Positions 38,001 to 49,055 of a stretch of 51,147 nucleotides of DNA are shown here, one piece after another. Each line of letters starts with the position of its first letter. The first letter of the stretch is position 1. Location of the stretch: the NCBI GenBank assembly GCA_000320545.1, contig ADNK01000149.1:245001-296147 (forward strand), read 5' to 3'. Below the pieces are notes generated by a model. It saw only the letters and a program-made list of their open reading frames with translations, did not search any database and was not told the origin of the DNA. A program made the position numbers and the translations under genes. Source of the DNA: Bigelowiella natans CCMP2755 (taxonomy: Eukaryota; Cercozoa; Chlorarachniophyceae).

Positions 38001-38254
38001 ATGGTGATGGTGATGATGATGGTGATGATGACGGGACAAAGGAGGGCGAGGACGTCTCTAAAGCCGTGCGACAATTGATGGCAGATAGGCTCTCTAGATG
38101 GGGGAATCTGATGGAAATCAACCTTGGGACATGTGAAGAGCTGCTGTTAGGCAACGAGGTCTCCATGAAACAACACTTGGAGGAATGTGGGCGGCGGCTG
38201 GAGCTGGTCAATTCGGCCCTGGAGAAGAAACTAGCTGACTTCAAGTACACGTAA
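33933..38254 (+). CDS. FHA-domain protein with acidic repeats and a long C-terminal coiled coil
   Basis: Exons: 33933-34019, 34393-34498, 34624-34735, 34826-34906, 35151-36124, 36229-37300, 37504-38254; 1060 aa, all phases consistent. An N-terminal acidic motif (DDEDDFDLNFDDGDLQL) is followed by a canonical FHA domain at about residues 66-158: LKIGKKQANDIVV, SSRISKFHCRIE and NSKNGTKLNGVKI. FHA domains bind phosphothreonine peptides, and the Gly, Ser, His and NGT-x-x-N positions are all present. About 400 residues of Asp/Glu/Lys/Ser/Gly-rich, presumably disordered sequence follow, repeating the acidic motif at SFDDDLDLDLGDLQLGLDDD and FEDFELDDILDG. The last 350 residues are a basic coiled coil (VEELTKRNKRIRKRIARVRD and onward), broken by an Ala/Gly/Asp stretch. 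It may be a phospho-dependent scaffold, perhaps cytoskeletal or nuclear. I know no family with this exact order. Confidence 0.85.
34177..34278. repeat. G runs followed by (CA)n in FHA-gene intron 1
   Basis: Two G-rich runs at about 34182-34210 are followed by CA units to about 34276. Confidence 0.9.
34501..34559. repeat. (TC)n microsatellite starting inside a 5' splice site
   Basis: The donor GT at 34499-34500 is followed at once by about 29 TC units. The whole intron is 125 nt, so nearly half of it is the repeat. Confidence 0.95.
34927..35045. repeat. (TA)n, (CA)n, (GT)n, (AG)n compound microsatellite in FHA-gene intron 4
   Basis: TA units to 34952, CA-rich to 34980, GT units to 35006, AG units to 35046. 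Confidence 0.95.
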
Positions 38255-39004
38255 CAACCACGTCGCGTGACTGTAGACGATGAGAGATCAATGAAACAAC
38301 TGTATACATAGATGAGGCAATGTGACCATCAGAGATTAGAATGTTAAAATAATAAATTTACCGCCAGCGAAGCTATTCTGTGACTCTGGTGCTAGAGCAG
38401 CTAGAAGCATCCGTTTGCGGAAGTTCATAGCACTGATATCAAGCAATGAAATTGCGCATAGATCGATGCTCTACACATGGTGCAGGTATGCTATTTATTA
38501 AGGATGCGCGCCTGCTCAGGCGTCAGCAATCACGGAATCACTGGCACACATCATGCATATATGAGACACAGTTGTAATGAAAGAACAAAATACATTCCAT
38601 AGAGCGCTGTAGCCGCTGCTTTGCATATAGTCATGTTACGATGACCATTGCAAAGATTTGATCGCACTTCATCATCCGTCACACATTCTGTCAAGCGTCA
38701 TCATAGCGTAGTGGTAGCTGTGCAAGTGACAAGTAGCACAGGCCAGCACAAAATCTACACGTTCATCACTTGTTTTGTATGAAATGTGCAACTTGCCATG
38801 TTACCATGGACGCATTGGATTTAACCAATAGCTAGCTAATGTGAAGGCGCTATGCTGCGCATGCTTATTGTGCACAGCCTGCATATGCTATGCGTATCGA
38901 GCGCAGCGAATCTTCGAGCAGGGTACAGTTTTTGCACATGGTTCTCATATTCGTCATTGTCCATGGATTATATATATAAATATACAATGATACAACAATA
39001 TTGA
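38255..39004. other. Convergent intergenic region between FHA gene (+) and WDR74 (-)
   Basis: No gene supported. TAGCTAGCTA occurs near 38828 and TGCAT words are frequent. A degenerate relative of the dispersed element lies at 38630-38686 (GTTACGATGACCATTGCAAA then CATCATCCGTCACACAT). Confidence 0.6.
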
Positions 39005-39335
39005 TCATTTCTCTCCGCCAGCTCTTTTCTGTTTCCGTTTTTTGGATGAAACAGTCTTGTTTCTTTGTGACTCCAATATATCCCACACCTGAAGGGAGAC
39101 AGACAACGCAGAGAAGAAATGAATGATAAAAATCCAACACATTCTGCAGTCATCATTATTCAAAGTCAGTGCTTTGAGGAGACCGTTTTGTCCTTGCCCT
39201 CGGGTGCTTGTTCTTCTGTACCCTCCTTCAAATATATGATAGTCATCGTCGTCATGATAACATCTCAAGATACGCGCGAGAACATCATTAGGTATAGCAG
39301 GCTTCTTGTCCCTCCCGAAATAATTTACCATGCAA

Positions 39336-39373
<38 letters not shown>

Positions 39374-39694
39374 TTAGTTAGAGCATGTAATTGTATTCGA
39401 CTTACTACCGGATTCTTACAGAATAGACAAGAGCTCACTCGTTGTTTCAAATACACTTTGTTCAGCATCTTCCGAGTTTCTAACACGCAAAAGAATGACT
39501 TAGGCAACAATACCAAGGGCACATGAAGAACACAGCAAACATTATCATTTGATCATCATCGGCGGAGAAACATCATAGCTTGGCTCACTTATGTCATAGA
39601 CTCTCACGAAACGGTCAAGGCTTGTCGTCGACAGAAATTCCCCTGATTGTTGTGTGGGGAGTGATGATTAGGAGTGAGATGAATGCGACGGAGA

Positions 39695-39735
<41 letters not shown>

Positions 39736-40201
39736 ATGGTCAACTGCTAGCATCATCGCCACTGTCGTTTTTTGTAAAGTAGAGAACACCAGATTCGTCT
39801 TGGCTGATGCAGGTGATAGCCCCACCAACACCTTGCAAGAGGGAAGGAGTAAGGATAGGAAGAGAGGAGGAAGAGAGCAGAAAGAGAAGAATTAATGGGA
39901 ACGTATAGCTGAAAAGAGAATATGGCATGAAAAATGAATGGCGGAGCATGCATGGAGGGTTCCACCCTGCCCCCTTCTTCTGCGCTTGTGTAGTTCTTCG
40001 AATATTATGAGCAACACTTGGAAGAGAAAGAGAGAAAGGGGAAGAAGAAGGAGAAATAGAATGCAAGTAGATCTATTCACCCTTAAATTTGCCTACAATA
40101 CGGCCGTTGACTCGGCTATCGAGCTGCAGAGTTTCTCCTGAATGATGACCAGATTTATAGATAATATGAATTCCTGACACGTGTACCGGCCACGCAAAGC
40201 A

Positions 40202-40232
<31 letters not shown>

Positions 40233-42971
40233 TCTTTATGTGTGTGTGTGTGTGTGTGCGTGCGTGTGTGATAGTGAAGCAAAGATGATGCCTATAAATT
40301 GATGGTTTTTGTCGTCGTCGCTATTAGTTTCTTCTTCTCACACCTGCCCCGTCACCAGCGATGATCTCGCCAGAAGGACGATCAAATTGGTTGGTGCCGT
40401 ATCGTTATCAGATCAAAGTTTTAGTTTTTGAAGTAACGACGTGATGGTGATATTGACGACGACTGATTCGTGAATATGAGCCACCCCCCTTCTCTCCTCA
40501 TCAATTATTCGCGAACAACTGAGATTTGACTTTTTTCAAAAATTACACCCTGCACGCTCCGAAGAACAAGAGGAATCCTTCGAGCGATCAACATGTGTGT
40601 GTGTGTGTGTGTGTGTGTGGTAGTACATGTGTGCCCATATAATCACTGCAGAAATTCATATATCCTATTTAATTACTGTGATGCCATCTCTCAGTGCCAG
40701 CACACTCCGAACAGCGTTCTCTCTAGTTATCAAACGAGAATATTAGGGAATAATCAGAATGTTTTTTGGAGAGATTCAAGCCGAAAGCACCCGACAGTAT
40801 TCGTTATATAACGTGACGGGTATCCACCCAAAACATCGGGCGGATTACATGTGGTTGCTTGTGACCATCATCGATATATCTTTCTTCTGTATGTCCTGAT
40901 GCTGCCTGCTACAACATCCTTCCTTATTTTGTTCATCATAACTAACCCTATTTTGTGACTCCAAATGGCCCTCTTCTGTGCCTTGGTGTCGTAGAATCGA
41001 ACCTACGCATATATAAAGAAGGAGAGAAGGTTCTACGATGATAGCAAAGGCAATCACTGCGTCCACGTCACTTTTCAAGCAAAGCTTATGACCTGATGAT
41101 GTGCCGTGGCGGTGACGATCTGTGTGGCAGCCTGCTGCTGCTGCTGCTGCTGCTGCGACGACGACGACGACGATGTATTCGTGAAGAAAGATATGTCCAG
41201 TATGTGCACGGGATAGCGCAAATCGAGCTTGTCTGGTTTCACATTGCGTGCCTTGAATGTCTGCTTCTTAGTCGCGAGGTCCCACACCTTCAGCAACTCC
41301 TCGTTGCCTCCCTACATATATGGTGGTGGTGGTGATGATTATGGTAATGATGATGGTAATGATGATAATGCCGATAATGTTCATCTATCTCCTTACCACC
41401 AGCCACAACATCGGACTACCACAACATCAAAATGCCGCATATCCCTCTTCACCCTCTATTTCCATCGTCATATTGTCGCAGTTGGTCAAAGGAATATATA
41501 AAAAAGAGAAGAAGGGAAAACATGACACGCACACGCACACACACACACACACACCACACGCACAAAAGAACTTCAATGGGTAGATGCATACAGATATATA
41601 AAAATAGTTATAAATTTACATGATAATACCGTTGCAATTGCGGAAGAGCCAGGACAAAACTACGGGGTGAGCACACGAATTGATTTTGATAGGAAAAATT
41701 GCGATTATAATCCATAAGCAAGTGCATACATTTGCCCTTTATCCTTCTTGCATTCATTAGGATCATCATCATCACCACTTTCATCATTATCATCACTATC
41801 GGGATTGCTATCCCACCTTGACTCTACACGTCTTCTCTCCGACTTTGAATGTGCTAGCTTCCTTTCCCTATAATTATAATTCCCAGAATTAAACCAATAA
41901 CACAGGCAGACCGGGATTGTGAGAAAAACAGGTCATGAGAGAGCAGGGATGCCGCTAATGCTGGTACCTCTTCAAATATCTGGACAACACCATTTTTCGT
42001 GCCGCTGAGCAATCGCTTCGAGTCTAATTGTTGATGTATTGAAGGAGGTAAGATGATGCGAATATACATTTTTGCAATTTGGTATTGTATGTATCATGCG
42101 TTATACATTGATGTGTATATGTTTGCTTGCGTGCATGTGTGTACGTAAAAATGACCTATTGTTGCCAAACCCGAGCATCCAGCGGAGGCCATCTGGAAGC
42201 TCTGAGTGACCTGTGTAAATGTGTTAAAAATAAAGTGTACTGTTATCTATCTATCCTTCAACGCCCTTCGCTCCTTCATTGCGGCTATTCACTTTTGCGG
42301 ATTGATTGTTAAGGTTGCACCTCTCCTGTGCTTCGAGACCGATTTTCCACCCTCCCGTTTTGAAGCGCAGAGAGGAACTTTTGGAAGAAAATTCATTAAG
42401 AACATTATTAATATGCCTCGGCTTGGCTTTTCGAATTCAAAATTTTCGACGACACAAACACTGGCATAATTCCGCGTTTTCTTTATGAGGAGGTGGGTTT
42501 GAGAGAAAGATATACATATACATATACAGAAAGAAGAAGTGATGAATAGAAGGAGAAAAGTGAAGAGATTTTGCGAAATTTACGTGAGAGTCATAGCTGT
42601 CGCCACCGCTATACAACCCAGACCAGGCCATCGCTTCGATACCTATCAAAAGCAGCAGCACCGTAATCCTCATTCATTAAGCAACACGCAAGTGCATATT
42701 AACAAAATCAAAAAACGAATAATGCGAAAGAAGCAGCGTGCTTCCATGCGAGTTGATATTTGTAGGAGCTGGATAACCTCTGCCTTGTGCCTGGCGGCCA
42801 AACCGACGGTCCACTTTCTTCTTTGCCACATCAACGACTGAAGTTCGGACAACAACAGTAGTAAGAAACAGGACGACTATGCGCACCACATTTACGCTGT
42901 ATTCTTAAAAGGACACCTTTGTACAAGCCGGTGTCGTCAGAGGTGAGGACGAGGGGCGGCGTCGGCTGCAT
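39005..42971 (-). CDS. WDR74: WDR74/Nsa1-like WD-repeat ribosome-biogenesis factor
   Basis: Nsa1/WDR74 is a nucleolar WD40 protein acting in pre-60S maturation with the Rix7/NVL ATPase. Exons placed with consistent phase: 42971-42917, 42837-42778, 42642-42584, 41311-41093, 41002-40947, 39642-39589, 39479-39420, 39088-39005. Further exons lie near 42030-41970, 40420-40345, 40145-40085 and 39840-39750 but their edges are not secure. Family marks: LTSDDTGLYK, RGIEAMAWSGLYSG, LLSGTKNGVVQIFEE, LKVWDLATKKQTFKARNV, DKLDLRYPVHILDISFF, IVTATAHHQVRFYDTKAQKR, LDSRVNGRIVGKFKG, LSTTSLDRFVRVYDI and LNKVYLKQRVSSCLF. The tail is Lys-rich (SSKKRKQKRAGGEK), as in the family, and likely a nucleolar signal. A poly-Gln stretch encoded by a CAG-type repeat interrupts one WD blade (about 41128-41160). 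An in-frame Met further upstream (43100) is possible. Confidence 0.82.
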
Positions 42972-43438
42972 ATTCCGTCCTCTTCTGCCCCAGGTAGCAG
43001 GAACCTCTTTATTTCCCGATAATCGGGGATTAGGGGACCTAAATAGTCCTAAATCGCATTGATCTCTTCTCTGCGACATGCCAGAAGTACATGATTTCAT
43101 TTCGCACAGAAAACTGGGTAGTTACCAGGGTATAGACGTGAATACCCCCGTAACATTCATCTAATATCTGTCGACATGTATCCCTGCATTGTGTCTATGT
43201 CTTTCATATTTTAATACGGTAAATTACCATCACAACTTGCCTACTCGATTGGGGGAAACTCTATGCCGATTCAGCGATTCCTTGCTTCGAAGACGTACAA
43301 ACGGACCGAGTGCGCACTGAATATGATACATGCGTCATCAAATTTTACATGACGTAGGACTAAAATGTAATATGTTTCAAAAGGTAATGGTATCAGGTCA
43401 GACATAACGTCAGACTGACACAAGACAAGGGGGGAGGA
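42972..43438. promoter_or_regulatory. Shared 5' region between WDR74 (-) and the small basic-protein gene (+)
   Basis: 467 bp between predicted starts. No clear motif. If WDR74 uses the upstream Met at 43100 the region shrinks to 338 bp. Confidence 0.5.
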
Positions 43439-44020
43439 ATGGCTGCACGCCGGCTCTGTTGCGCGATGAGCGCCGCTCGCATCCCATCCTTACGCAAGTT
43501 TCCTCTTGCCCCAAATCTTTGTACATCAGAAAAATATAAAGGTTTATTTTGTGGGAATCTTTCTAGGAACAATTTTGCAACCTTGCAGGCTGCAGAGGAG
43601 GGGGGACAAGAATTTTCGCAGAAGTGGGGGGATCGAAAGGTTGAGGAGTTAAGCGAGGACGAGCTGCAGGAACTCAGGGAGGACAGTAAAGATCTTATTT
43701 TCTCCCTTCTTGAGGAAAAGGGACCGATGAGGAAGCCTGCGATATGGAAAGAAGTGAAGGACACGCTACTATTTTCAAATAGAACACGCTTTAACCATTT
43801 CCTATGGTCATTGCATCGAAAAAAGATCATTCGAGCCAGACCCAGTTCGAACTTGAGACGATATGAATATTCCGCACAATACAAAGATAAATGGACCCTC
43901 GCAGAAGAATCTCTTGAAGAAGTTCAGCTTAAAGAGCCAACATGGCACACTCTTCTCGGTGGGGAAGCCACATCGGAAGAGGAGAGTAAAAGTGTTTGGA
44001 GCTGGATTCGGGGAAACTAA
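43439..44020 (+). CDS. Small, probably mitochondrial protein with a winged-helix-like core; intronless
   Basis: 193 residues in a single exon, ending TAA. The first 45 residues are Arg/Ala/Ser/Leu-rich without acidic residues (MAARRLCCAMSAARIPSLRK), a good mitochondrial presequence. The core reads DLIFSLLEEKGPMRKPAIWK, FSNRTRFNHFLWSLHRKKII and RYEYSAQYKDKW, helix-helix-strand spacing like a winged helix. It ends acidic. This pattern recalls small mitochondrial ribosomal or RNA-associated proteins, but I do not recognise the family. It is one of only two intronless genes here. It heads away from WDR74 and may share its promoter. Confidence 0.65.
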   Translation: MAARRLCCAMSAARIPSLRKFPLAPNLCTSEKYKGLFCGNLSRNNFATLQAAEEGGQEFSQKWGDRKVEELSEDELQELREDSKDLIFSLLEEKGPMRKPAIWKEVKDTLLFSNRTRFNHFLWSLHRKKIIRARPSSNLRRYEYSAQYKDKWTLAEESLEEVQLKEPTWHTLLGGEATSEEESKSVWSWIRGN

Positions 44021-44674
44021 AAAGTTAACTACACTAATGCCAAAAAGTTACATCTAGCTATAATAGATTCCGTTAGATGACCAAAAGCTCTGTTTAATAC
44101 ATGATGTCAAGATTAGCACATGTGCCTAGAGAGGTAATCAGCTACATACTACATACGTACAGTGCCCATCGATAAGGTTGCACGTGGCTGCTAATAGACG
44201 CATGTACATATGTTGACAATGCAAAATGCACCTGCATGCGACACGATTCACACGCTCGTGATCGGATACTTGCTGTTCGTACGAGTGCAGCTAGCTACAT
44301 GTGTGTACACTGCTAATAGCAATATGATGTAGGACCCGAGCATATCATTACGCTGCATTATCGCTTTGCGTGTATGCCATTGAATGATGTGTTACCTACA
44401 CAGTGATTGTCTACGGTAGCAATAGTGGTTGCAATGGCTGCGCGAACGATCATCGTACGAATTAAAAATATACTTATGCGTGGCTAATTCGGCTTATTAG
44501 ACCAATTTGACTCAACACGGATCAACGTCCGTATCGTACAAAGCAATTTAATTATTTTACAAAACTAAGGGAGGCATATTTTACCACATCTAGAAATATT
44601 TTGGACGAATACGGCACACGATGTATAGCGTGTGATACAGTACAGCATGCTGCGCTCATAATTTTTTGCATCAG
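44021..44674. other. Convergent intergenic region between the small basic-protein gene (+) and the plastid-type gene (-)
   Basis: No gene supported. It contains CTAGCTATA near 44053, AGCTAGCTACATG near 44288, and several TGCATG and ACATGTG words. No open frame of note. Confidence 0.6.
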
Positions 44675-45916
44675 CTAGTAATCTGAATCCTCATAGAAGT
44701 CGCCATTATTACCGCCGCGCATATACGATCTGCATGGTGGAAGTGTTACGCTTTCATCGTTTGCCTGAACTTGCTCTGCAGCAAATGTTCCGACCATCCT
44801 CCATTCTTTTCGTACCAAGAATCTTGTCTAAAAATAAAATAAAGTCAACTATGGTTATGGTCAGTGAAATTGATTTGCTGTGTTTCAGCCCCCGCCACGA
44901 ATGTTGCAGATAAAATCTAACCGCTCGGATTGTCAGAACATTTCCTTTCTGTCTGAGTACATTTCCCCATGCATTTGTTGTGAAGTGTAGCTTCCCCTTT
45001 GGAAGGGATACATCAAACTTCTCGAATCCTTCAATCTACGAACGATACCAAGGGCAAGAATTAGACTGGCCACAAAATAAGGATGGAAGAAAAACTTTTT
45101 GGGTTTTCAACCGGTGTTACTGACTCTGATTATGATCTACAATCCCAACTTCTCTGAAGGTATCTTTAAAAAAACATGGATTGGATCTACCTCGATCCAA
45201 AACTTAAGGAGGTTTCCAACTTTCCTCCAATTTCCTTCGCCAATGCCCATACTCAGGTATGGGCCTATTCGTGACTCGATCACCCCCCCCTACAACAAAT
45301 AGGAGAAAGGAAAAGGAAATTAAAGAAAATTATTCTAACGTGATTTCCTAATTATGAAATGAGAGAGAAACGGGAAGTTGATGGAAAGTGGCCGGTTGCT
45401 TCACCTCCTTGAAAGTACAGAGCATCGGAATTTGCATGCGTCTCCCGCTGGCTGCCCATTGGGGTGGCATCCAAGTATTCTAGCCATAGGAAGAAGATGG
45501 AAAGGAATAAAGGATGAAAGATGAGATACGCGACACCTAATCGGAACGAATATTCATCGGGGAACGACCTTTTCTCTCCCAATGTCTAATGTGAACATCC
45601 AGGTGCTGCCTACTAGTGAGTCTCTTGTCGTCATTAGCTCTCCGTAACTTTCGCTTGTTCGATTTGAGCTCTGGGTCTCTTCGCCGACTAGGGATGCCAT
45701 ACTTCTGCCAGATGATCGATGCAATGTTTCGGAATGGAGACGACTGTCAAAGCTGACACGAGGATTCCTCCAGTTCACGCATGATATGAAATTCCTACAA
45801 AATCGATTTCTGCGCGCTACTAAGGATGTGGACGAAGCAGTAAATAGCATCGACATCCAAACTGCGACTCGTATCAATAGCAGTGATGGGTCTCCCATCC
45901 CAGTGGATGGATCCAT
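44675..45916 (-). CDS. Conserved protein of unknown function with plastid-type leader
   Basis: Exons: 45916-45569, 45479-45405, 45289-45191, 45035-44922, 44827-44675; 262 residues, ends TAG. The N-terminus has a hydrophobic run (LLLIRVAVWMSMLFTASSTS) followed by a basic Ser/Arg/Asn stretch (LVARRNRFCRNF), resembling a signal peptide plus transit peptide. The mature part reads GSTWMFTLDIGREK, NTWMPPQWAASGRRMQIPML, SMGIGEGNWRKVGNLLKFWI, KFDVSLPKGKLHFTTNAWGN, VLRQKGNVLTIRATRFLVRK and EWRMVGTFAAEQV. The TWMPPQWAASG and RRFLVRxEWRxVGTF-like blocks look like a conserved family I associate with photosynthetic eukaryotes, but I cannot name it. Tryptophans and paired beta-like strands suggest a lipocalin-like or beta-barrel fold, which is inference. 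The start could also be a Met a few codons downstream. Confidence 0.7.
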
Positions 45917-46350
45917 CTACGTCGTCCTTACACGCTCGGAGTGACTTGACGAGAAGGATTACTCGAGATTACGCCATATGAAATTTCGCATGTGACAAAA
46001 GTTTTTAGTTGTCGCTGCAGAGAATTCTCCAGATTTAGCAGTGTTCCTACTAGTACAGACAACAACAACAACAACTACAAGTACAACGACAACAACAAAC
46101 AACGCTCTCTGAATTGATGTCGTCTAATACATGCACAGCTCGTATGTCGTAGACGTCTACGGGGAAGACGTCTACGGGGAAATCCAGTAAAAAGTTCAAA
46201 TTTGTCTGTACGAGTCGTACAAGATTTTTCGCAACAAGGATTTCATATTTCCGTTGATTTCGCCCAGAACCATCCACTCTATTTCCGACGGTTTCGAGAA
46301 AATCTTCGATTGTATGTACTCCGAGTTTCAAAAAAAATTCAAACGTAGCT
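45917..46350. promoter_or_regulatory. Shared 5' region between the plastid-type gene (-) and the secreted 402-aa gene (+)
   Basis: 434 bp between start codons. It holds an ACA-rich block (46059-46100) and a direct repeat, GACGTCTACGGGGAA at 46151-46165 and again at 46166-46180. No CTAGCTAG words. Confidence 0.55.
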
Positions 46351-47735
46351 ATGGTCTCCCCTCGGCTTTTGTTACCACTATTGTGTACCTGGCTGGCCCT
46401 CGCAGCTATAGAACGGGGAGGCTCGAAGTCCCTGGAGGTCAATGAAAGGGTGTCTTCAAGATCAAATGCCACTCAAGACGCACTAGTTGGATACTCAGCC
46501 GGTGACTTGATAGTGAGCCCAAAAGGGAAGAGTTTCTCAGCTGTAACAATCTCGATTGCCATACAGGTAGAGCTACTTGGTGTTACTGAGCTAGTTAGCC
46601 AGGCATCTTACCTCAGTGTCACAATCTTTTATCCTCATTGTAATATCGCTCTCTCAGGTGATCAAAAATGAGAAAATGCCTGCAATAGACGACGCATCCA
46701 TTGCAGTTCTAAAAGAAAACATCAAAGATCCTACAAGCTTTGTTGCTTGCCACGATACAGCAAACCAGCTGCTCCATATCATGGGAGAGGGTACAGTTGC
46801 AAAAACCGGGGGTAAAGGAAAGGAGTTGAACGTGGAGGCTTGCGATGCAGCGATTCAAGTCCTGGAATCAGGAGTCCCATCAGCTATCCAAATCACTGGG
46901 CGATCAATAGGTGCAGACGGCCATTCATTTGTCTTGATATTAAAGGACAATCAAAAGGTATAAATATCAAGTGCAGCTAACTTACTCTGCGCAAATTAAT
47001 TCAGATTTTGAACTGTTATATCGAATACCAATCATTCTTCAGGTCGACGTGCTGGAAGCCTGGGCTGTAGCGGGCGGTCATCAGGCTGCTTCCCTGCCCG
47101 CCCTTCTTCGACAATGCAAGAAAAATATTCCTGTAGCAGATGCAATCCAAGCACTGACTGAGATGAAGTCTCCGGACACTAATGTACGAACCAGGGGCTA
47201 TACTGCTTTAAGCACAGCCTATCCCACTGCAGTATACTACGAGCTGAATGCAGATGAGTCGACTCACGCACCTGTAGGAGAAAGGATTATTGTAGTGCAC
47301 TCACGAAAGCTTGCCCCAGCATCCCACATCGAAGAAAAAATGCTGAAACGATGCGAACTTGCCTTGGAGTTAGAAGAAAAAGTTAAAGCTGCCAGCACAT
47401 CTGATGTGCAGGCACAGCAAGAAAAGCTTCTCGACAAAAATATTCCTTGCAAACCATATTTTCATATAGAACACAGGTTGCAAGGAGAAAACGAAATTTG
47501 GGCTAAAAGGGTAGAATGGCTTACTTCTGGTATTCCAGAAGATCACGAGGACCGTGAGGACATGGTCGATGACTTGATGATGGAGGCTTGGATTTATGCC
47601 TCAGAAATGACAAGGCCTAGTCTAAGGAAAGACATGAGCCTGGACAAGTATTGCATTAAGAAAGCCGCAGAGTATATGAAAGATCAAGGTTATCCACAAA
47701 AGGGTAAATTATCGACAGATCTCACCCCCGAATGA
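46351..47735 (+). CDS. Secreted protein of unknown function with papain-like Cys and His motifs
   Basis: Exons: 46351-46566, 46658-46957, 47043-47735; 402 residues, phase 0 at both junctions, ends TGA. The start MVSPRLLLPLLCTWLALAA is a clear signal peptide. The central part has SFVACHDTANQLLHIMGEG, then GADGHSFVLILKDNQKVDVL followed by EAWAVAGG. A Cys near the start of a helix and a later GHSFV strand with an acidic residue shortly after are arranged as in papain-fold peptidases, deamidases and transglutaminase-like enzymes, so Cys, His and Asp/Glu could form a catalytic triad. The C-terminal half is helical and charged, with paired Cys. I recognise no named family. A bacterial-type origin is possible, but three exons show it is a resident eukaryotic gene. 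Confidence 0.72.
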
Positions 47736-48400
47736 CGCTGCTGTTGTTTTCCGTAACTTTTGTAACATCTATGTACAATGTGTTTAACAAGCGTTGATGG
47801 AACGAATGCAAAAGAACATGATGACATATGTAGTAACTAACACATTCTAACGTAGAACTCCATAGCATTTTATTCGTAACGAAAGTGAAGATTTTAAATG
47901 ATCTCGTTGTGGAAAATAAAACACCGACTCTAAGCTATTTTATTTCATCTCATGTTGCCGGACACGATTAGCCAGCTAAATACTGCAAAGCACTGCGTAC
48001 GTACTGAGCAACGCATTTAGTGCATGGTGTCGGACAAATGCATAGCCAATGCGGTGTCCACGATTCCATTCAGCGTTGCCTGCACCAACGTGCACATGCG
48101 GCTATTTGACATCATACAATGCCTATTGTCACAACTAGACAAGAAAGTGGAAACATAAGTTTTCCTCTTATGTTCCATCGCCGCGCCACGTGTTGTATAT
48201 TATGCTATGTATGTTTCACCTTCATCACTATGCTCTATCAAATCGTGGACCATGCATATGCAGCGATAGCTTTGTCCAATAATATCAGCGCGTAATTTAA
48301 GTAACATAAGAGAAAATCTTGAGGAGGGGGGGTTTCGCCTCCACTAATGCATATTTTCGATAGTAGCCTGAAACCAAAGACTATGCTGGCCTTGGTTTGC
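47736..48400. other. Convergent intergenic region between the secreted-protein gene (+) and the WD-like gene (-)
   Basis: No gene supported. It contains TTAGCCAGCTAAAT near 47968, TGCATATGCA near 48253, and a strong hairpin at 48149-48176. Confidence 0.6.
48149..48176. repeat. Inverted repeat, 10-bp stem with one bulge
   Basis: GGAAACATAAG (48149-48159) pairs with CTTATGTTCC (48167-48176) with a single extra A and a 7-nt loop. It could be a folded RNA or a 3'-end signal. Confidence 0.7.
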
Positions 48401-49018
48401 TTACTGTTTTGGAACGAGGCGAAGACCGCCCGGATCATCCTCCCCGCACGACGAACTGCAGGAACATTGCCAGTTTTCAAGATCCAGATCCTCGCCATGG
48501 AGCTGCTTTCTAGCTCTGATTTGCTCTTCCAAATCCTGAACGGCGGACAAGGTACATTACGAACATGAAGAAGCGTTTCAGGGTGTCGCGTCAAGGTTAT
48601 TACACCTACCGAAGTGGAAAAAAGCGATCCTGAAGTGAAAGAACTTTCCGTGCTATCCGAAACTGAGTCGGTAGAAGAGCTGCTGCTCCTCTCCCATTCG
48701 GGTGTGGGCGTTGACGCTTTGATTAACTCCGTGATGTTTCGGAACCTCCTGCACCTTATGTTTTATTTTTTGGTCGCGGGTCAATTGTGCAGTCGATGGT
48801 CATTGGAGTCCGGGATTAGAAATACAAAAGGAAAAAGAGTGAAATTGAAGTCTCCAACCTGGAGAATTGGAGCGCGTGGATCAACAAGCGAGAGGCCTCT
48901 AATTGCTTTTCACTGAAACTCGTCGCCAATGACTCCTGAGGAAGATAACATGATGGTAGAGCGACAAAGTGGGCGTAAAGCGATGAAGAATAGCATTCGA
49001 ACCTCCTGACACATAGAA

Positions 49019-49055
<37 letters not shown>

